From Butyrivibrio hungatei NK4A153 (GTDB taxonomy: Bacteria > Bacillota > Clostridia > Lachnospirales > Lachnospiraceae): DNA of 64,000 bases. Positions 25,609 through 33,831 of this stretch are shown piece after piece; position 1 is the stretch's first letter; each line of letters starts with the position of its first letter. The stretch spans positions 1-64,000 of the forward strand of contig NZ_AUJY01000001.1 of assembly GCF_000424465.1 (NCBI RefSeq), given 5' to 3'. A program made the translations under genes and the position numbers. The notes beneath the pieces were generated by a model that saw only the letters and a list, made by a program, of their open reading frames with translations, was not told the origin of the DNA and did no database searches.

Positions 25609-26700
25609 ATGATTAAGGTAAGAAAAGTAATTAGCCGAACAGTAGTTACACTTATGGCTGCTTTGATGGTTTTTGGGCAATCAGCTGTGACGGTAAATGC
25701 CAGAGGAACCATTGATACATCAAAGAAAGGTTCGCTTAGTGTGACATATAATTTTGGCGCAGACAAGATGTTTGACGGTGTTAATTCACGCATCTACAAG
25801 ATCGCAAGTGCTACCGAGGGAGGTTCATTTGAGCTTGATGCGGGATATATCGACAGATCCTCAATAAAGGATTTGAGCGGTATTACAGATGAAGCCAAAG
25901 CACAGCAGGAGTGGAAACAGATCTTAGATGATGTTTTACAGTATGCTGTAAGCGAGCATCAGCCGGATCAGACAGCTGTTTCAGCAAATGGTCAGGTTAA
26001 GTTCAGCGGTCTTGAGCTTGGTATTTATCTTGTAAGTGCCGATAACTATCAGGAAACTGAAAATACATATGTTTTCGCACCGTTCCTGGTATCGGTACCA
26101 CAGCTTGACGACAATGACAACTGGGTATATGATGCACAGGCGGGCACAAAGTGCGAGAAGTTCGACAGAATGGTTGATCTTGAGCTTCATAAGAGATGGA
26201 ATGATGAAGGATATACAGATAAGCGTCCTTCTTCCATTGATGTGAAGGTTATTAAGAACAACGAACTTTATCAGACAGTTAATTTGAATGATTCAAATAA
26301 TTGGACATATTCTTGGAAAGAGAAGCCCGGTAATACATGGTCTTTTGAAGAAGTGTTGCCTTCAGATTCGGGATACAGTGCTTCAATTTCTGAGTCTAAG
26401 ACATATAACGGAGATGTGGCATCGGAGATCTATACAATTACTAATACGTATACTCCACCTGCTGGTCCACCTCCGGGCGGTGATGAACACCATGAAGAGG
26501 ATAATGGCGGCCACGGAGACGGCGGCGCTACAGAGTTTCCTGATGTTCTCGGTGCAGTAAGAAAGCTCAGCGAGCTTCCTGCTGTTTTGGGTGCAAGAAG
26601 ACTTCCACAGACAGGTCAGTTGTGGTGGCCTCTTCCCATACTTATTATTGTAGGTGTTGCACTTATAGTAAAGGGAATCAGAAGGAACAGAAATATTTAA
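25609..26700 (+). CDS. Minor pilin with Pro/Gly/His-rich stalk and LPQTG
   Basis: This 363-residue LPXTG pilin has a signal peptide cut near VNA-RG, an N-terminal beta domain, a Cna_B domain (about 190-280, LELHKRWNDEGYTDKRPSSI), a Pro-Gly-His-Asp stalk (about 285-310), and the sorting signal LPQTG (332-336) with hydrophobic helix and basic tail. Just before the signal the motif VLGA-(V/R)-R occurs twice (VLGAVRK and VLGARR). The size, single Cna_B domain and Pro-rich tail suit the basal pilin that anchors a pilus to the wall. The second sortase gene follows after a small hairpin. Confidence 0.82.
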   Translation: MIKVRKVISRTVVTLMAALMVFGQSAVTVNARGTIDTSKKGSLSVTYNFGADKMFDGVNSRIYKIASATEGGSFELDAGYIDRSSIKDLSGITDEAKAQQEWKQILDDVLQYAVSEHQPDQTAVSANGQVKFSGLELGIYLVSADNYQETENTYVFAPFLVSVPQLDDNDNWVYDAQAGTKCEKFDRMVDLELHKRWNDEGYTDKRPSSIDVKVIKNNELYQTVNLNDSNNWTYSWKEKPGNTWSFEEVLPSDSGYSASISESKTYNGDVASEIYTITNTYTPPAGPPPGGDEHHEEDNGGHGDGGATEFPDVLGAVRKLSELPAVLGARRLPQTGQLWWPLPILIIVGVALIVKGIRRNRNI

Positions 26701-26710
26701 TACACGTATA

Positions 26711-26738
26711 TACCCCATGGGATAAAACTCATGGGGTA
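26711..26738 (+). promoter_or_regulatory. Hairpin between minor pilin and second sortase
   Basis: TACCCCATG (26711-26719) pairs perfectly with CATGGGGTA (26730-26738). There is no T tract, so it is probably an attenuating or stabilising hairpin. Confidence 0.5.
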
Positions 26739-26769
26739 ATACTATATAAAAAATGTGAGGGGCAATAAA

Positions 26770-27420
26770 TTGAAAAAGATTCCAGGTTATCTCTATATGT
26801 TTTTTGGTGCAGTGCTTATTTTTATCGCTGCACTGATAGTTAAGAACAATTTTGATGAAAACGCAGAAGCCGGAGCAGCATCTGATAGCCTTCTGACCGG
26901 TGTTATCGAACAGATGCCGGGAAGGGTTATTGAACCTGAGTTATCCGGAGACATGCCGATTGTAGATGTTGACGGAAGAAGTTTTATAGGAACAGTAGAA
27001 ATACCATGTAAGGGACTTTTGCTTCCGATTCAGAATGAGTGGAGCAATGACAATGCCAAGGTTTCTGTATGTAGATACATGGGATCTGTATATGAGAACA
27101 ATCTTATTGTCGCAGGACACAATTATATTGAGCATTTCGGCAAACTTAAAGAACTGAAAACAGGTGACAAAGTTATTGTTACCGATATGAATGGCAGAAG
27201 CTTTTATTTCCAGGTTTCTAATATGGAAACTTTGGGAGCGTATGATACTGAAAAGATGGAGTCGGGAGACTGGGATCTTACTCTTTTCACATGTACCATC
27301 GGTGGAGCAAACAGAGTGACTATCCGCTGCGAGTCTACAGGAGAAGCATCGCAGGTCGGAGAAGTTCCCGATGTCATAAAGGCTGCTGAAGAAAGTAAAC
27401 ATATTAGGAAACGTAAATAA
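26770..27420 (+). CDS. Second sortase, non-class-C (housekeeping-like)
   Basis: This 216-residue sortase has one N-terminal helix (about 6-25) and a compact catalytic domain: His117 in VAGHNYIEHFG, Cys175 in LFTCTIGGANR, Arg182. It lacks the C-terminal helix of class C, and the GHNY...HFGKLKELKTGD block resembles class D/E or wall-anchoring sortases. A likely job is fixing the finished pilus to peptidoglycan. I take TTG 26770 because GAGGGG ends 7 nt before it; the longer frame starts at GTG 26755, which overlaps the ribosome site. It is the last gene of the pilus operon. Confidence 0.85.
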   Translation: MKKIPGYLYMFFGAVLIFIAALIVKNNFDENAEAGAASDSLLTGVIEQMPGRVIEPELSGDMPIVDVDGRSFIGTVEIPCKGLLLPIQNEWSNDNAKVSVCRYMGSVYENNLIVAGHNYIEHFGKLKELKTGDKVIVTDMNGRSFYFQVSNMETLGAYDTEKMESGDWDLTLFTCTIGGANRVTIRCESTGEASQVGEVPDVIKAAEESKHIRKRK

Positions 27421-27517
27421 AACAAATATAAAGCATCTACATTTATATACGCATCAATCCGATATAGAAGATATATCACAATAAAGAAACTTATATTTTA
27501 TAGAGTTAATAAAGATT

Positions 27518-27544
27518 TTAGCACTCTATTGTGGACAGTGCTAA
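27518..27544 (+). promoter_or_regulatory. CIRCE element (HrcA operator)
   Basis: TTAGCACTC, 9 nt, CAGTGCTAA, against the consensus TTAGCACTC-N9-GAGTGCTAA: 17 of 18 arm positions match. It overlaps the -35 of the mecA-like promoter. HrcA bound here would repress the gene until heat or protein-folding stress. Confidence 0.88.
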
Positions 27545-27560
27545 TGTTACATTATATAAT
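27532..27560 (+). promoter_or_regulatory. Promoter of the mecA-like gene
   Basis: TGGACA (27532-27537), 17 nt, TATAAT (27555-27560), about 39 nt before the start codon and overlapped by CIRCE. Confidence 0.75.
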
Positions 27561-27598
27561 GACAGTACAAAGAATCCATGGAGAGGAGTTGATGCGTG

Positions 27599-28381
27599 AT
27601 GATCATAGTAAAAATGAATGATACAACTGTAGAATGTAGCATTGCCGCATCAGAGCTTCATGAAATCGGACTTACTCCCGAAGCAGTTATTAACGGTGCG
27701 GAAAATACATCATCTTTTTTTGCTAAGCTTAATAAAGAAGTGGGACAGCAGCTTGGATACGATCCAGAGACTGAGGTCATGATGATGAGCAAAAACATGA
27801 TGATGGATGGCAGTATCAGAATTTTTGCGGTTAAGATGAGCAACGAAGATATACAGACAGCATCTGATCGTATTAAAGGAGCAGCAGAGACGGTTCTCAG
27901 AATTCTTACTCAGGAAAAGGTTGATGAGATCAAGTCAAAGAATGGCAGAGATAAAGGTATTGCATTAAACGAAGTTATAACAAACGTCAGCGAGGCGATA
28001 AACAGGATTTACGGCAGAGATAAGTTCTATACTCTTCCGGAGGAAACAACAAAAACTCCTGAGACCAGCTATCAGCCACTTTCAGAATATGCGGAGTACA
28101 TGGTTGAATTTGATACTTTTGATGAGGCTAAACGTTTTTCAAAAGTGGTTCAGAAACTTCCTATAGTAGATTCTTCTTTATATAAACTTGAAGAGGGCTA
28201 CTACATGATATTGGGATTATTGTCATCGGACGAGAGTGTTATATACGATCTCAGAAGAGCAGGAGTCGAGTATTCAAATATGCTCGTGGTTAACGCGACG
28301 GAAGCGATGTATGTCAGAGAGCATGGAGATCGCTTGGTAGGAAGCGATGCGATAATACATTTAACAGATCTTTCCAGATGA
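27599..28381 (+). CDS. mecA: MecA-like adaptor protein
   Basis: The family of Clp-protease adaptors (negative regulator of competence in Bacillus) recruits substrates to ClpC. The 260-residue protein opens with the family pattern IIVKMNDTTVECSIAASELH, then a Glu-rich helix (NKEVGQQLGYD), a variable Thr/Pro linker (about 150-165), and a C-terminal MecA-type domain (EYMVEFDTFDEAKRFSKV, then LGLLSS). It is soluble. ATG 27599 or GTG 27596 are both near GAGAGGAG. Its promoter carries a CIRCE element, tying it to heat-shock control. Its stop overlaps the start of the next gene (ATGA), so the two are translationally coupled. Confidence 0.8.
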   Translation: MIIVKMNDTTVECSIAASELHEIGLTPEAVINGAENTSSFFAKLNKEVGQQLGYDPETEVMMMSKNMMMDGSIRIFAVKMSNEDIQTASDRIKGAAETVLRILTQEKVDEIKSKNGRDKGIALNEVITNVSEAINRIYGRDKFYTLPEETTKTPETSYQPLSEYAEYMVEFDTFDEAKRFSKVVQKLPIVDSSLYKLEEGYYMILGLLSSDESVIYDLRRAGVEYSNMLVVNATEAMYVREHGDRLVGSDAIIHLTDLSR

Positions 28382-29184
28382 GGATGAATATTTACAGTAT
28401 GAATGATTACATTACACTATTTGATTTTTCTGGAATATATAATGAAGAGAGCTTTTATCAAAACGATAAAAGCTCTCCTTTTTGTATTATAAATTGCAGA
28501 GATATTCCGGGAACGAATTGCATGTGCGATGATGAGGCAATTGCACAGATAAAAAAGAGAATAAGCGAAAAAGCTTTTGAAATGACGAAAGATGCGGATG
28601 AAAACAAAAGACTTGCTGCTTTTGCCAAAGGAATCCACTTTATTGATTCGGGAAATTACCACTATATGTCCGCGATAATCACGGAAATGATAAAAGAGCC
28701 TTTTTCTCTTGTGGTTCTCGATCACCATCCCGATATGCAGCCGCCTATGTTTGGCGACATATTGTCATGCGGCGGATGGGTTATGAAGGTAATTGAGAAT
28801 AACCCTTATGTCAGAGATGTTCATGTGATAGGTGCTGACAGAGAACTCATAGATAAGCTTGATAAAGATGATGCAAAACGCGTTAAATTCTATGATGTTT
28901 CGGATGTGAGAGATAAACTTCCCGAAACTCAATGCTCTGTATTCTTATCTGTTGATAAAGACGTTGTCAGAAGAGAAGAGCTTGTGACAAACTGGGATCA
29001 GGGCGAGATGACTAAGGAGGAACTCATCACGTTCATAAAAGACCTATTTAATAGTAGAGAAGTCATTGGAGTCGATATCTGTGGCGAATGTGCGCCTGAC
29101 CAAGAGGGGATCGATGTAGGAAAAGAAGCGCAGATAAATGATGAATTCAATATTGAGATAATAAAGGGTATTGTAGATTTATGA
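28378..29184 (+). CDS. Arginase/ureohydrolase-fold protein
   Basis: The 268-residue protein has arginase-family metal-site motifs: LDHHPDMQ (in place of DxHxD), LSVDKDVV (the SxDxDxxDP position) and GVDICGECAPD near the C-terminus. The substrate is unknown, and the altered motifs mean guanidino hydrolysis is not assured. It starts at ATG 28378, overlapping the mecA-like stop by four bases. The frame runs through a perfect terminator-like hairpin at 28447-28483 (residues about 24-36), so either transcription is attenuated within the gene or it depends on translating ribosomes. MecA-like and arginase-like genes together suggest a stress-linked role; that is inference. Confidence 0.7.
   Translation: MRMNIYSMNDYITLFDFSGIYNEESFYQNDKSSPFCIINCRDIPGTNCMCDDEAIAQIKKRISEKAFEMTKDADENKRLAAFAKGIHFIDSGNYHYMSAIITEMIKEPFSLVVLDHHPDMQPPMFGDILSCGGWVMKVIENNPYVRDVHVIGADRELIDKLDKDDAKRVKFYDVSDVRDKLPETQCSVFLSVDKDVVRREELVTNWDQGEMTKEELITFIKDLFNSREVIGVDICGECAPDQEGIDVGKEAQINDEFNIEIIKGIVDL
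28447..28484 (+). terminator. Intrinsic terminator-like hairpin inside a coding region
   Basis: GAGAGCTTTTATC (28447-28459) pairs perfectly over 13 bp with GATAAAAGCTCTC (28465-28477) around a 5-nt loop, then CTTTTTG. It lies about 70 nt inside the arginase-like gene, just past the mecA-like stop. Confidence 0.75.
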
Positions 29185-29197
29185 AGTGGTAATCAGA

Positions 29198-29243
29198 TTG
29201 ACTTATATTTTTTAGACTATACAAGTATAAAAATATAAGTCAA
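29198..29243. other. 15-bp perfect inverted repeat before the 29328 gene
   Basis: TTGACTTATATTTTT pairs with AAAAATATAAGTCAA across a 16-nt loop. Neither side has a downstream T tract for its own transcript, so an operator or mRNA structure is likelier than a terminator. Confidence 0.5.
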
Positions 29244-29327
29244 AAAAACTTGTAATTAATTTTTACAAAGTAGTATTATTTACGTAGAGGGACTTATTAC
29301 TCATATGAATGAAAAGGAGGAGCTGAG

Positions 29328-29645
29328 ATGGTTATTGGATTCGTTATCTGGAGCATTGTAGCACTAGCTTTTGTTGTGATTGCCATTTCTACTTATAGAG
29401 CTGAAGAAGCAGTAGGATTTTTTACTTTTGTAAAGCCACCGGTGGTTAAAGATATAAAAAAATATAATAAGGCAGTTTCTGTCCTATGGCTTGTTTTTGC
29501 AATAGCACTTGAAGTTATAGGCATACCATTCTTGTTTTTAAAACAAAATTCTCCACTTTTCTTTGTAATGATTATTGGAGTTGTAGCTCTTGTTATAGGG
29601 CTTATGATTGCATATGTGAGACTTGAAGCTAAAGAAAAGATTTGA
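29328..29645 (+). CDS. Small membrane protein, three helices
   Basis: A 105-residue integral membrane protein with helices at about 3-22, 48-68 and 75-95, separated by a short polar loop containing FFTFVKPPVVKDIKKYNKA. The layout resembles small DUF3784-like proteins of clostridia, but the family assignment is weak. It has an excellent AAAGGAGGAG ribosome site. It is monocistronic, preceded by a palindromic AT-rich sequence that might be its operator. No function is proposed. Confidence 0.65.
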   Translation: MVIGFVIWSIVALAFVVIAISTYRAEEAVGFFTFVKPPVVKDIKKYNKAVSVLWLVFAIALEVIGIPFLFLKQNSPLFFVMIIGVVALVIGLMIAYVRLEAKEKI

Positions 29646-29790
29646 GATTGGAATTCTAAATTGATTTCTATATTATCCGGGGAGCCAATGGGACTTTGAG
29701 CAAAGCGAGAGCAGAACTTCCTTAAGCTAGCTTAGTGTGAATCCCGGAACCCATGCAGCGAAGCTGCGGGCGAGAGTCCCCCTTCCACAC
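29646..29790. other. Hairpin-rich intergenic stretch
   Basis: No gene is supported; a frame of about 60 codons on the minus strand is only the readthrough of the tRNA. The stretch contains GCAGC-GAA-GCTGC and paired CGAGAG-containing segments, and looks like a small REP-type sequence. Function unknown. Confidence 0.3.
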
Positions 29791-29828
29791 AAAATAAAAG
29801 GATTAACTCATACGAGTTAATCCTTTTG
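29791..29828 (-). terminator. Terminator of the tRNA-Leu pair
   Basis: On the minus strand AAGGATTAACTC, loop GTAT, GAGTTAATCCTT, then TTATTTT. Confidence 0.8.
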
Positions 29829-29833
29829 TTTCG

Positions 29834-29918
29834 TGCGGAAGATGGGACTTGAACCCACACGACATAAACAGTCACAAGATCCTTAGTCTTGCTCGTCTGC
29901 CAATTCCGACACTTCCGC
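29834..29918 (-). tRNA. tRNA-Leu (anticodon AAG)
   Basis: 85 nt with 7-bp acceptor GCGGAAG/CTTCCGC, a long class II variable arm, T-arm GTGGG-TTCAAGT-CCCAT, and anticodon stem CAAGA/TCTTG around loop CTAAGGA (anticodon AAG). The sequence is identical to the copy at 45147-45231 on the other strand. Confidence 0.93.
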
Positions 29919-29975
29919 ATATATGTGCCCTAGAAGGGCTATCAACTTACTCACATTGCATTGGATGAAATCCAA

Positions 29976-30058
29976 TGCAGGAGAAGGGACTTGAACCCTC
30001 ATGTTGTTGCCAACACATGGACCTGAACCATGCGCGTCTGCCATTCCGCCACTCCTGC
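29976..30058 (-). tRNA. tRNA-Leu (anticodon CAG)
   Basis: 83 nt with acceptor GCAGGAG/CTCCTGC, anticodon stem CATGG/CCATG around loop TTCAGGT (anticodon CAG), a long variable arm and T-loop TTCAAGT. It is cotranscribed ahead of tRNA-Leu(AAG). Confidence 0.93.
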
Positions 30059-30072
30059 AAACAACGTAGTTA

Positions 30073-30101
30073 ATAATACTCACTTTTTGGTGCTCTGTCA
30101 A
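30073..30101 (-). promoter_or_regulatory. Promoter of the tRNA-Leu operon
   Basis: On the minus strand TTGACA (30101-30096), 17 nt, TATTAT (30078-30073), 15 nt before the first tRNA. Confidence 0.85.
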
Positions 30102-30151
30102 GAGTTAAATTATTTATAAACGAGATAACAAAGGGTACAAGAAAAGTGTTT

Positions 30152-30487
30152 TTAAAAAAGCTGTGCTATTTTGTCGGCAAATGAATAGAGACGATTCATG
30201 GTATCACGGTTTTTGAAGTATTCTTTGCCAAGAAGACCGGCGCATACGCTGAAAGCCAAAGAAAATACAAAGCAAAGCGTCGACTTACTTATGAAACTTG
30301 CGCCGAGAAGTACGCTTGCACATATCAAAAGGGCTGCAAATATTACAATGCATTTAAGTAATTCCTGATTCATTACATTTATATAAAGCTCAATTCCTTC
30401 GCGCTCATCTCTGAGCTCTTCATCTGAGAGTACGTCCCAGTCGAGTTTGTCTAAATGTCTTAAAAAATCCCTAAATCTCTTTTCCAT
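30152..30487 (-). CDS. Small membrane protein, 111 aa
   Basis: An acidic, helical N-terminus (MEKRFRDFLRHLDKLDWDVL, then SDEELRDE), two hydrophobic helices (about 45-62 and 66-85), and a short basic tail. GAGGAGC precedes ATG 30487 (minus strand) at ideal spacing; the longer frame from 30526 adds 13 residues without a ribosome site. The family is not recognised. It is divergent from the sensor kinase gene and probably unrelated to it. Confidence 0.65.
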   Translation of the reverse strand: MEKRFRDFLRHLDKLDWDVLSDEELRDEREGIELYINVMNQELLKCIVIFAALLICASVLLGASFISKSTLCFVFSLAFSVCAGLLGKEYFKNRDTMNRLYSFADKIAQLF

Positions 30488-30591
30488 AATTCTGCTCCTC
30501 AATTCAATAGTTAACCCAAATTTCATAGTACATTATAGCAAAAAACATTTAATATACAATAATAATCCCGGGTTATGATAAAATAACAATT

Positions 30592-32160
30592 ATGAAGAAG
30601 AAACTGATAATCTTGTATCTGGTTTTTACAATAATTCCACTTGCAATCTTGGATGCCGTCGTTATAGGGGGGATTCTGCGTGCTGAGCAGACCAAACGCT
30701 ATCACGAGATGGAGAATGTGGCGAGCGCCGTAAAATACGCTTGTGCTGCGGAATTTGAAAATGCCGTGAAGGTTGCGAACAGTATATATACAAGTAAGTA
30801 TATTTATGACTTCATGAAAACAGAATTTGATTCACCGCTTGATTACTACATGCGGTACAGAGACTTCTTTAATGATACTCTTATTGATGTCGTGGCTTCA
30901 CAGAATGATGTGTCATACAAGCTGTTCATTGACAATAAATCTGTTGTGAACGGATCTCAGTTCCAGAGGATTGAATGTGCATATGATGAGCCATGGTATA
31001 AATTTATGAAGGAGAAAGGGCTTAAGTCCGGACTCTTTTTTGACTATAATACCAAACAGGTAGGTTTGGACTCGAATACGAGAAAAATTTTCTATTTCAA
31101 AGTGCTGGATTTCTACGATTACGGCTCCGAAAATGTTCTTCTTATTGATATCGATTACGGCAAATTCAGTCGGGCTCTCGTTAATATGAATTATGATCTT
31201 GATGCGTATCTGTGCGACAACGAAAAGATCCTTTTGACAAACGGTAAAGACATGAGTGTGGCAAAGCCCTACAGCTATGTGTCACAGCTTGAAAGTATAG
31301 GATACACCATGGATATGCAGATTTATAACCAGCTCCTTAAGATCCATGTTGTTGACAATAATTCGGAAATCAATAACTGGTGGGAAAGCTGGGGAATCTA
31401 CCTGCTTATCCTTGCGGTAATGAACATTATTTTCCCGGTTCTTTTGCTTATCCGTATAAACAGGATCGCTTACGGTTATACACTAAGAGAGCAGGTTATG
31501 ATAATGACGAGGCAGCACGCCGAGCTTCTGGCACTGCACAGTCAGATCAATCCGCATTTTCTTTTTAACGCGCTTGAGAGCATAAGGATGCACTGCATTA
31601 TAAAAAAAGAGTCTGAGACTGCATACATGATCGAAAAGCTAGCAAAACTCCAGAGGCAGTATACTGAGTGGGGTGACGATAATACCACGATCGAAAATGA
31701 GGCGGATTTTGTAAATAACTATCTGGAGCTTCAGAAGTACAGATTTGGCGATAGGCTCTCTTATTCGGTTGATATTGAGCCTGATTGTAAGAAGTATCTT
31801 GTTCCCAAGCTTACGCTTGTTACTTTCATTGAGAATGCCTGCATTCATGGAATAGAGAGTAAGGTTTCGAACGGATGGATTTTTTTGAGGGTTCATACAA
31901 AAGATAATGATATGGTCATTGAAATAGAAGATACCGGAAACGGAATGAGCTCGCAGGAGGTGGAAAAACTTCTTACATCCATGCGGAATGCGGATATTTC
32001 AATGCTTGAGAAAAAGGGCCGGGTAGGCGTTGTTAACGCGTGTATCAGGCTTAAGATGGTCACTGATGATAAAGTTCTTTTTGGTATTGATTCGGAGGAA
32101 GGAATCGGAACAATAGTAACGATAGTTATTCCCGAAGAATGTTTGAAGAAGGGAGTTTAA
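30592..32160 (+). CDS. YesM-type sensor histidine kinase
   Basis: A 522-residue membrane kinase with helix 1 (about 6-27), a large extracytoplasmic sensor (about 30-260), helix 2 (about 264-286), then a His_kinase domain with the phospho-acceptor His322 in QINPHFLFNALESIR and an ATPase domain with TFIENACIHG and EDTGNGM (N and G boxes). A HAMP region is short or absent. This family senses extracellular carbohydrates or their binding proteins and phosphorylates a YesN/AraC regulator, which is the next gene (one base after the stop). The ABC sugar importer directly downstream is the likely target. Confidence 0.9.
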   Translation: MKKKLIILYLVFTIIPLAILDAVVIGGILRAEQTKRYHEMENVASAVKYACAAEFENAVKVANSIYTSKYIYDFMKTEFDSPLDYYMRYRDFFNDTLIDVVASQNDVSYKLFIDNKSVVNGSQFQRIECAYDEPWYKFMKEKGLKSGLFFDYNTKQVGLDSNTRKIFYFKVLDFYDYGSENVLLIDIDYGKFSRALVNMNYDLDAYLCDNEKILLTNGKDMSVAKPYSYVSQLESIGYTMDMQIYNQLLKIHVVDNNSEINNWWESWGIYLLILAVMNIIFPVLLLIRINRIAYGYTLREQVMIMTRQHAELLALHSQINPHFLFNALESIRMHCIIKKESETAYMIEKLAKLQRQYTEWGDDNTTIENEADFVNNYLELQKYRFGDRLSYSVDIEPDCKKYLVPKLTLVTFIENACIHGIESKVSNGWIFLRVHTKDNDMVIEIEDTGNGMSSQEVEKLLTSMRNADISMLEKKGRVGVVNACIRLKMVTDDKVLFGIDSEEGIGTIVTIVIPEECLKKGV

Positions 32161-32161
32161 G

Positions 32162-33742
32162 GTGTTCAAGGTTTTACTGGTTGATGATGAACCATTTATT
32201 TTACAGGGACTTAAAGTCCTGATCGATTGGGATGATTACGGATTTGAAGTGTATATCGCGCAGGATGGAAAGACTGCGTATGACATGATGAGAGAGCAGG
32301 ACTACGATCTTGTGATCGCTGATATCAAGATGCCCGTCATGGACGGAATACAGCTTTTGAAAAAGATAAGAGAAGACGGCAATGACGTTTCTTTTGTGAT
32401 ACTTAGCGGATTTGCCGAGTTTTCCTATGCTCAGGAGGCGCTGAAACATAAGTGCTCCGCATATATCTTAAAACCCGTTGAAAAAGAGAGTCTTATCTCC
32501 ATAGTCGAGAAGGTGATAGCAAGTAAAGAAGATAAGGAGATTGAGACAAGCCGCAACAGAAGATTTGAGAAGGCATATTTTGAGCAGTGCCTAAAGAGGG
32601 TGCTCAGAGGAAAGCACAGCTATGAGGATATCGATTATCTTGGCAGCAAGATAGATGCGTTTGATGATATGTGTTATGTGGGGATCGAGTTTGCGCCTGA
32701 AATAGACGAGCTTGAGACTATGGATGATGAAAAGAACAACCGCCTGGACAGACTTTATGACATTGCTGCGGAATATCTCGGAAATGACAGCTATCTACTT
32801 ATGAGATACGGCTTTGGCGATGAAAACATATACGACATCGGTTTTCTGTACACGAGCAGTATCGGAAGAGATATAGACCAGAGCGACGAGGTCTTTTTAA
32901 AGGAAATGATAAAGTATCTCAAAAGAGTGAGCGGACTTCCTATTGTTATGCTCGTGGGAAGAATGGTTTCGGGTCTTGAATCCATTTCCACATCCTATAC
33001 CAGCGTGAATATTCTTCATTCTTTGCAGGGATTTAGGGAGAAAAAAGATATTTATTTCTATGAAGAAGAGTATCAGATAAAAGATAAGGGAATCCAGCTC
33101 TGTAAGAACAAACTTGATGAGCTTATTTCCGCAATAGAACTTAATGAGAAAGTTAAGATAAAGCAGAAGGTTGATGAGTTCCACGATGAGATGAAAAAAT
33201 CCGGAATCACCGGAAAGGCATATAACCTCAATATCAATTATCTCTTTTTCCAGCTTATTCATATTACGGGTGAGCAGGACAGTGAGGTCGATCAGGAAGA
33301 AATCCTCAGAAATATTTCGGAGAATGTTTATGAGCAGGGAATCCGTAGGGGCTCTAAGGCGCATCTGTACAGAATGGCCTGTGAGTATGGCGATTACCTT
33401 GGTCAGCTGCGCAAAAATGTCTCAACGGGCGTTCTTGCCAAGGTTGAGGAAGAGGTAAAAAACAATTACTCAAGCAACCTTACTTTGAAGGGGCTGAGCG
33501 AAAAGTATTATGTAAACAGTGCGTATCTGGGGCAGCTTTTCAGAAAGAAGTACGGATGCTCTTTTAAAGATTATCTCAACAGACACAGGCTTGATGAAGC
33601 GGCTCTTTTACTTAAGAAGACAGACGATAAGATCTATCTTGTCGCAGAAAAAGTGGGCTATAAGGATGTTGACTACTTTGTAAATAAGTTCATCGAGGCC
33701 AAGGGATGTACCCCGGCAAAGTATAGAAAACAAGAACAATAA
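32162..33742 (+). CDS. YesN-type response regulator with AraC DNA-binding domain
   Basis: A 526-residue regulator with a receiver domain (1-120; Asp8/Asp9, phospho-acceptor Asp54 in VIADIKMP, Lys104), a long middle helical linker typical of YesN, and two AraC helix-turn-helix motifs (about 425-525; LTLKGLSEKYYVNSAYLGQL and IYLVAEKVGYKDVDYF). The start is GTG 32162 with GAAGGGAG upstream; the gene follows the kinase without a gap. It should activate the importer operon at 33832, whose start lies 90 nt downstream of the stop. Inducer unknown. Confidence 0.92.
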   Translation: MFKVLLVDDEPFILQGLKVLIDWDDYGFEVYIAQDGKTAYDMMREQDYDLVIADIKMPVMDGIQLLKKIREDGNDVSFVILSGFAEFSYAQEALKHKCSAYILKPVEKESLISIVEKVIASKEDKEIETSRNRRFEKAYFEQCLKRVLRGKHSYEDIDYLGSKIDAFDDMCYVGIEFAPEIDELETMDDEKNNRLDRLYDIAAEYLGNDSYLLMRYGFGDENIYDIGFLYTSSIGRDIDQSDEVFLKEMIKYLKRVSGLPIVMLVGRMVSGLESISTSYTSVNILHSLQGFREKKDIYFYEEEYQIKDKGIQLCKNKLDELISAIELNEKVKIKQKVDEFHDEMKKSGITGKAYNLNINYLFFQLIHITGEQDSEVDQEEILRNISENVYEQGIRRGSKAHLYRMACEYGDYLGQLRKNVSTGVLAKVEEEVKNNYSSNLTLKGLSEKYYVNSAYLGQLFRKKYGCSFKDYLNRHRLDEAALLLKKTDDKIYLVAEKVGYKDVDYFVNKFIEAKGCTPAKYRKQEQ

Positions 33743-33831
33743 TTTGTCCTACTTTTATATATATTTCCTCCCATGTTTTGATTATAAATTTTTTATAAAC
33801 TATTTATATAAAAATAAGGAGGATATCTTTT

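Noticed and set aside
29198..29243. Rho-independent terminator
   Set aside because: The perfect dyad is followed by A rather than T on the plus strand and lacks a T tract on the minus strand.
29732..30101. Two minus-strand frames of 62 and 72 codons
   Set aside because: They cover tRNA-Leu genes and the tRNA terminator.
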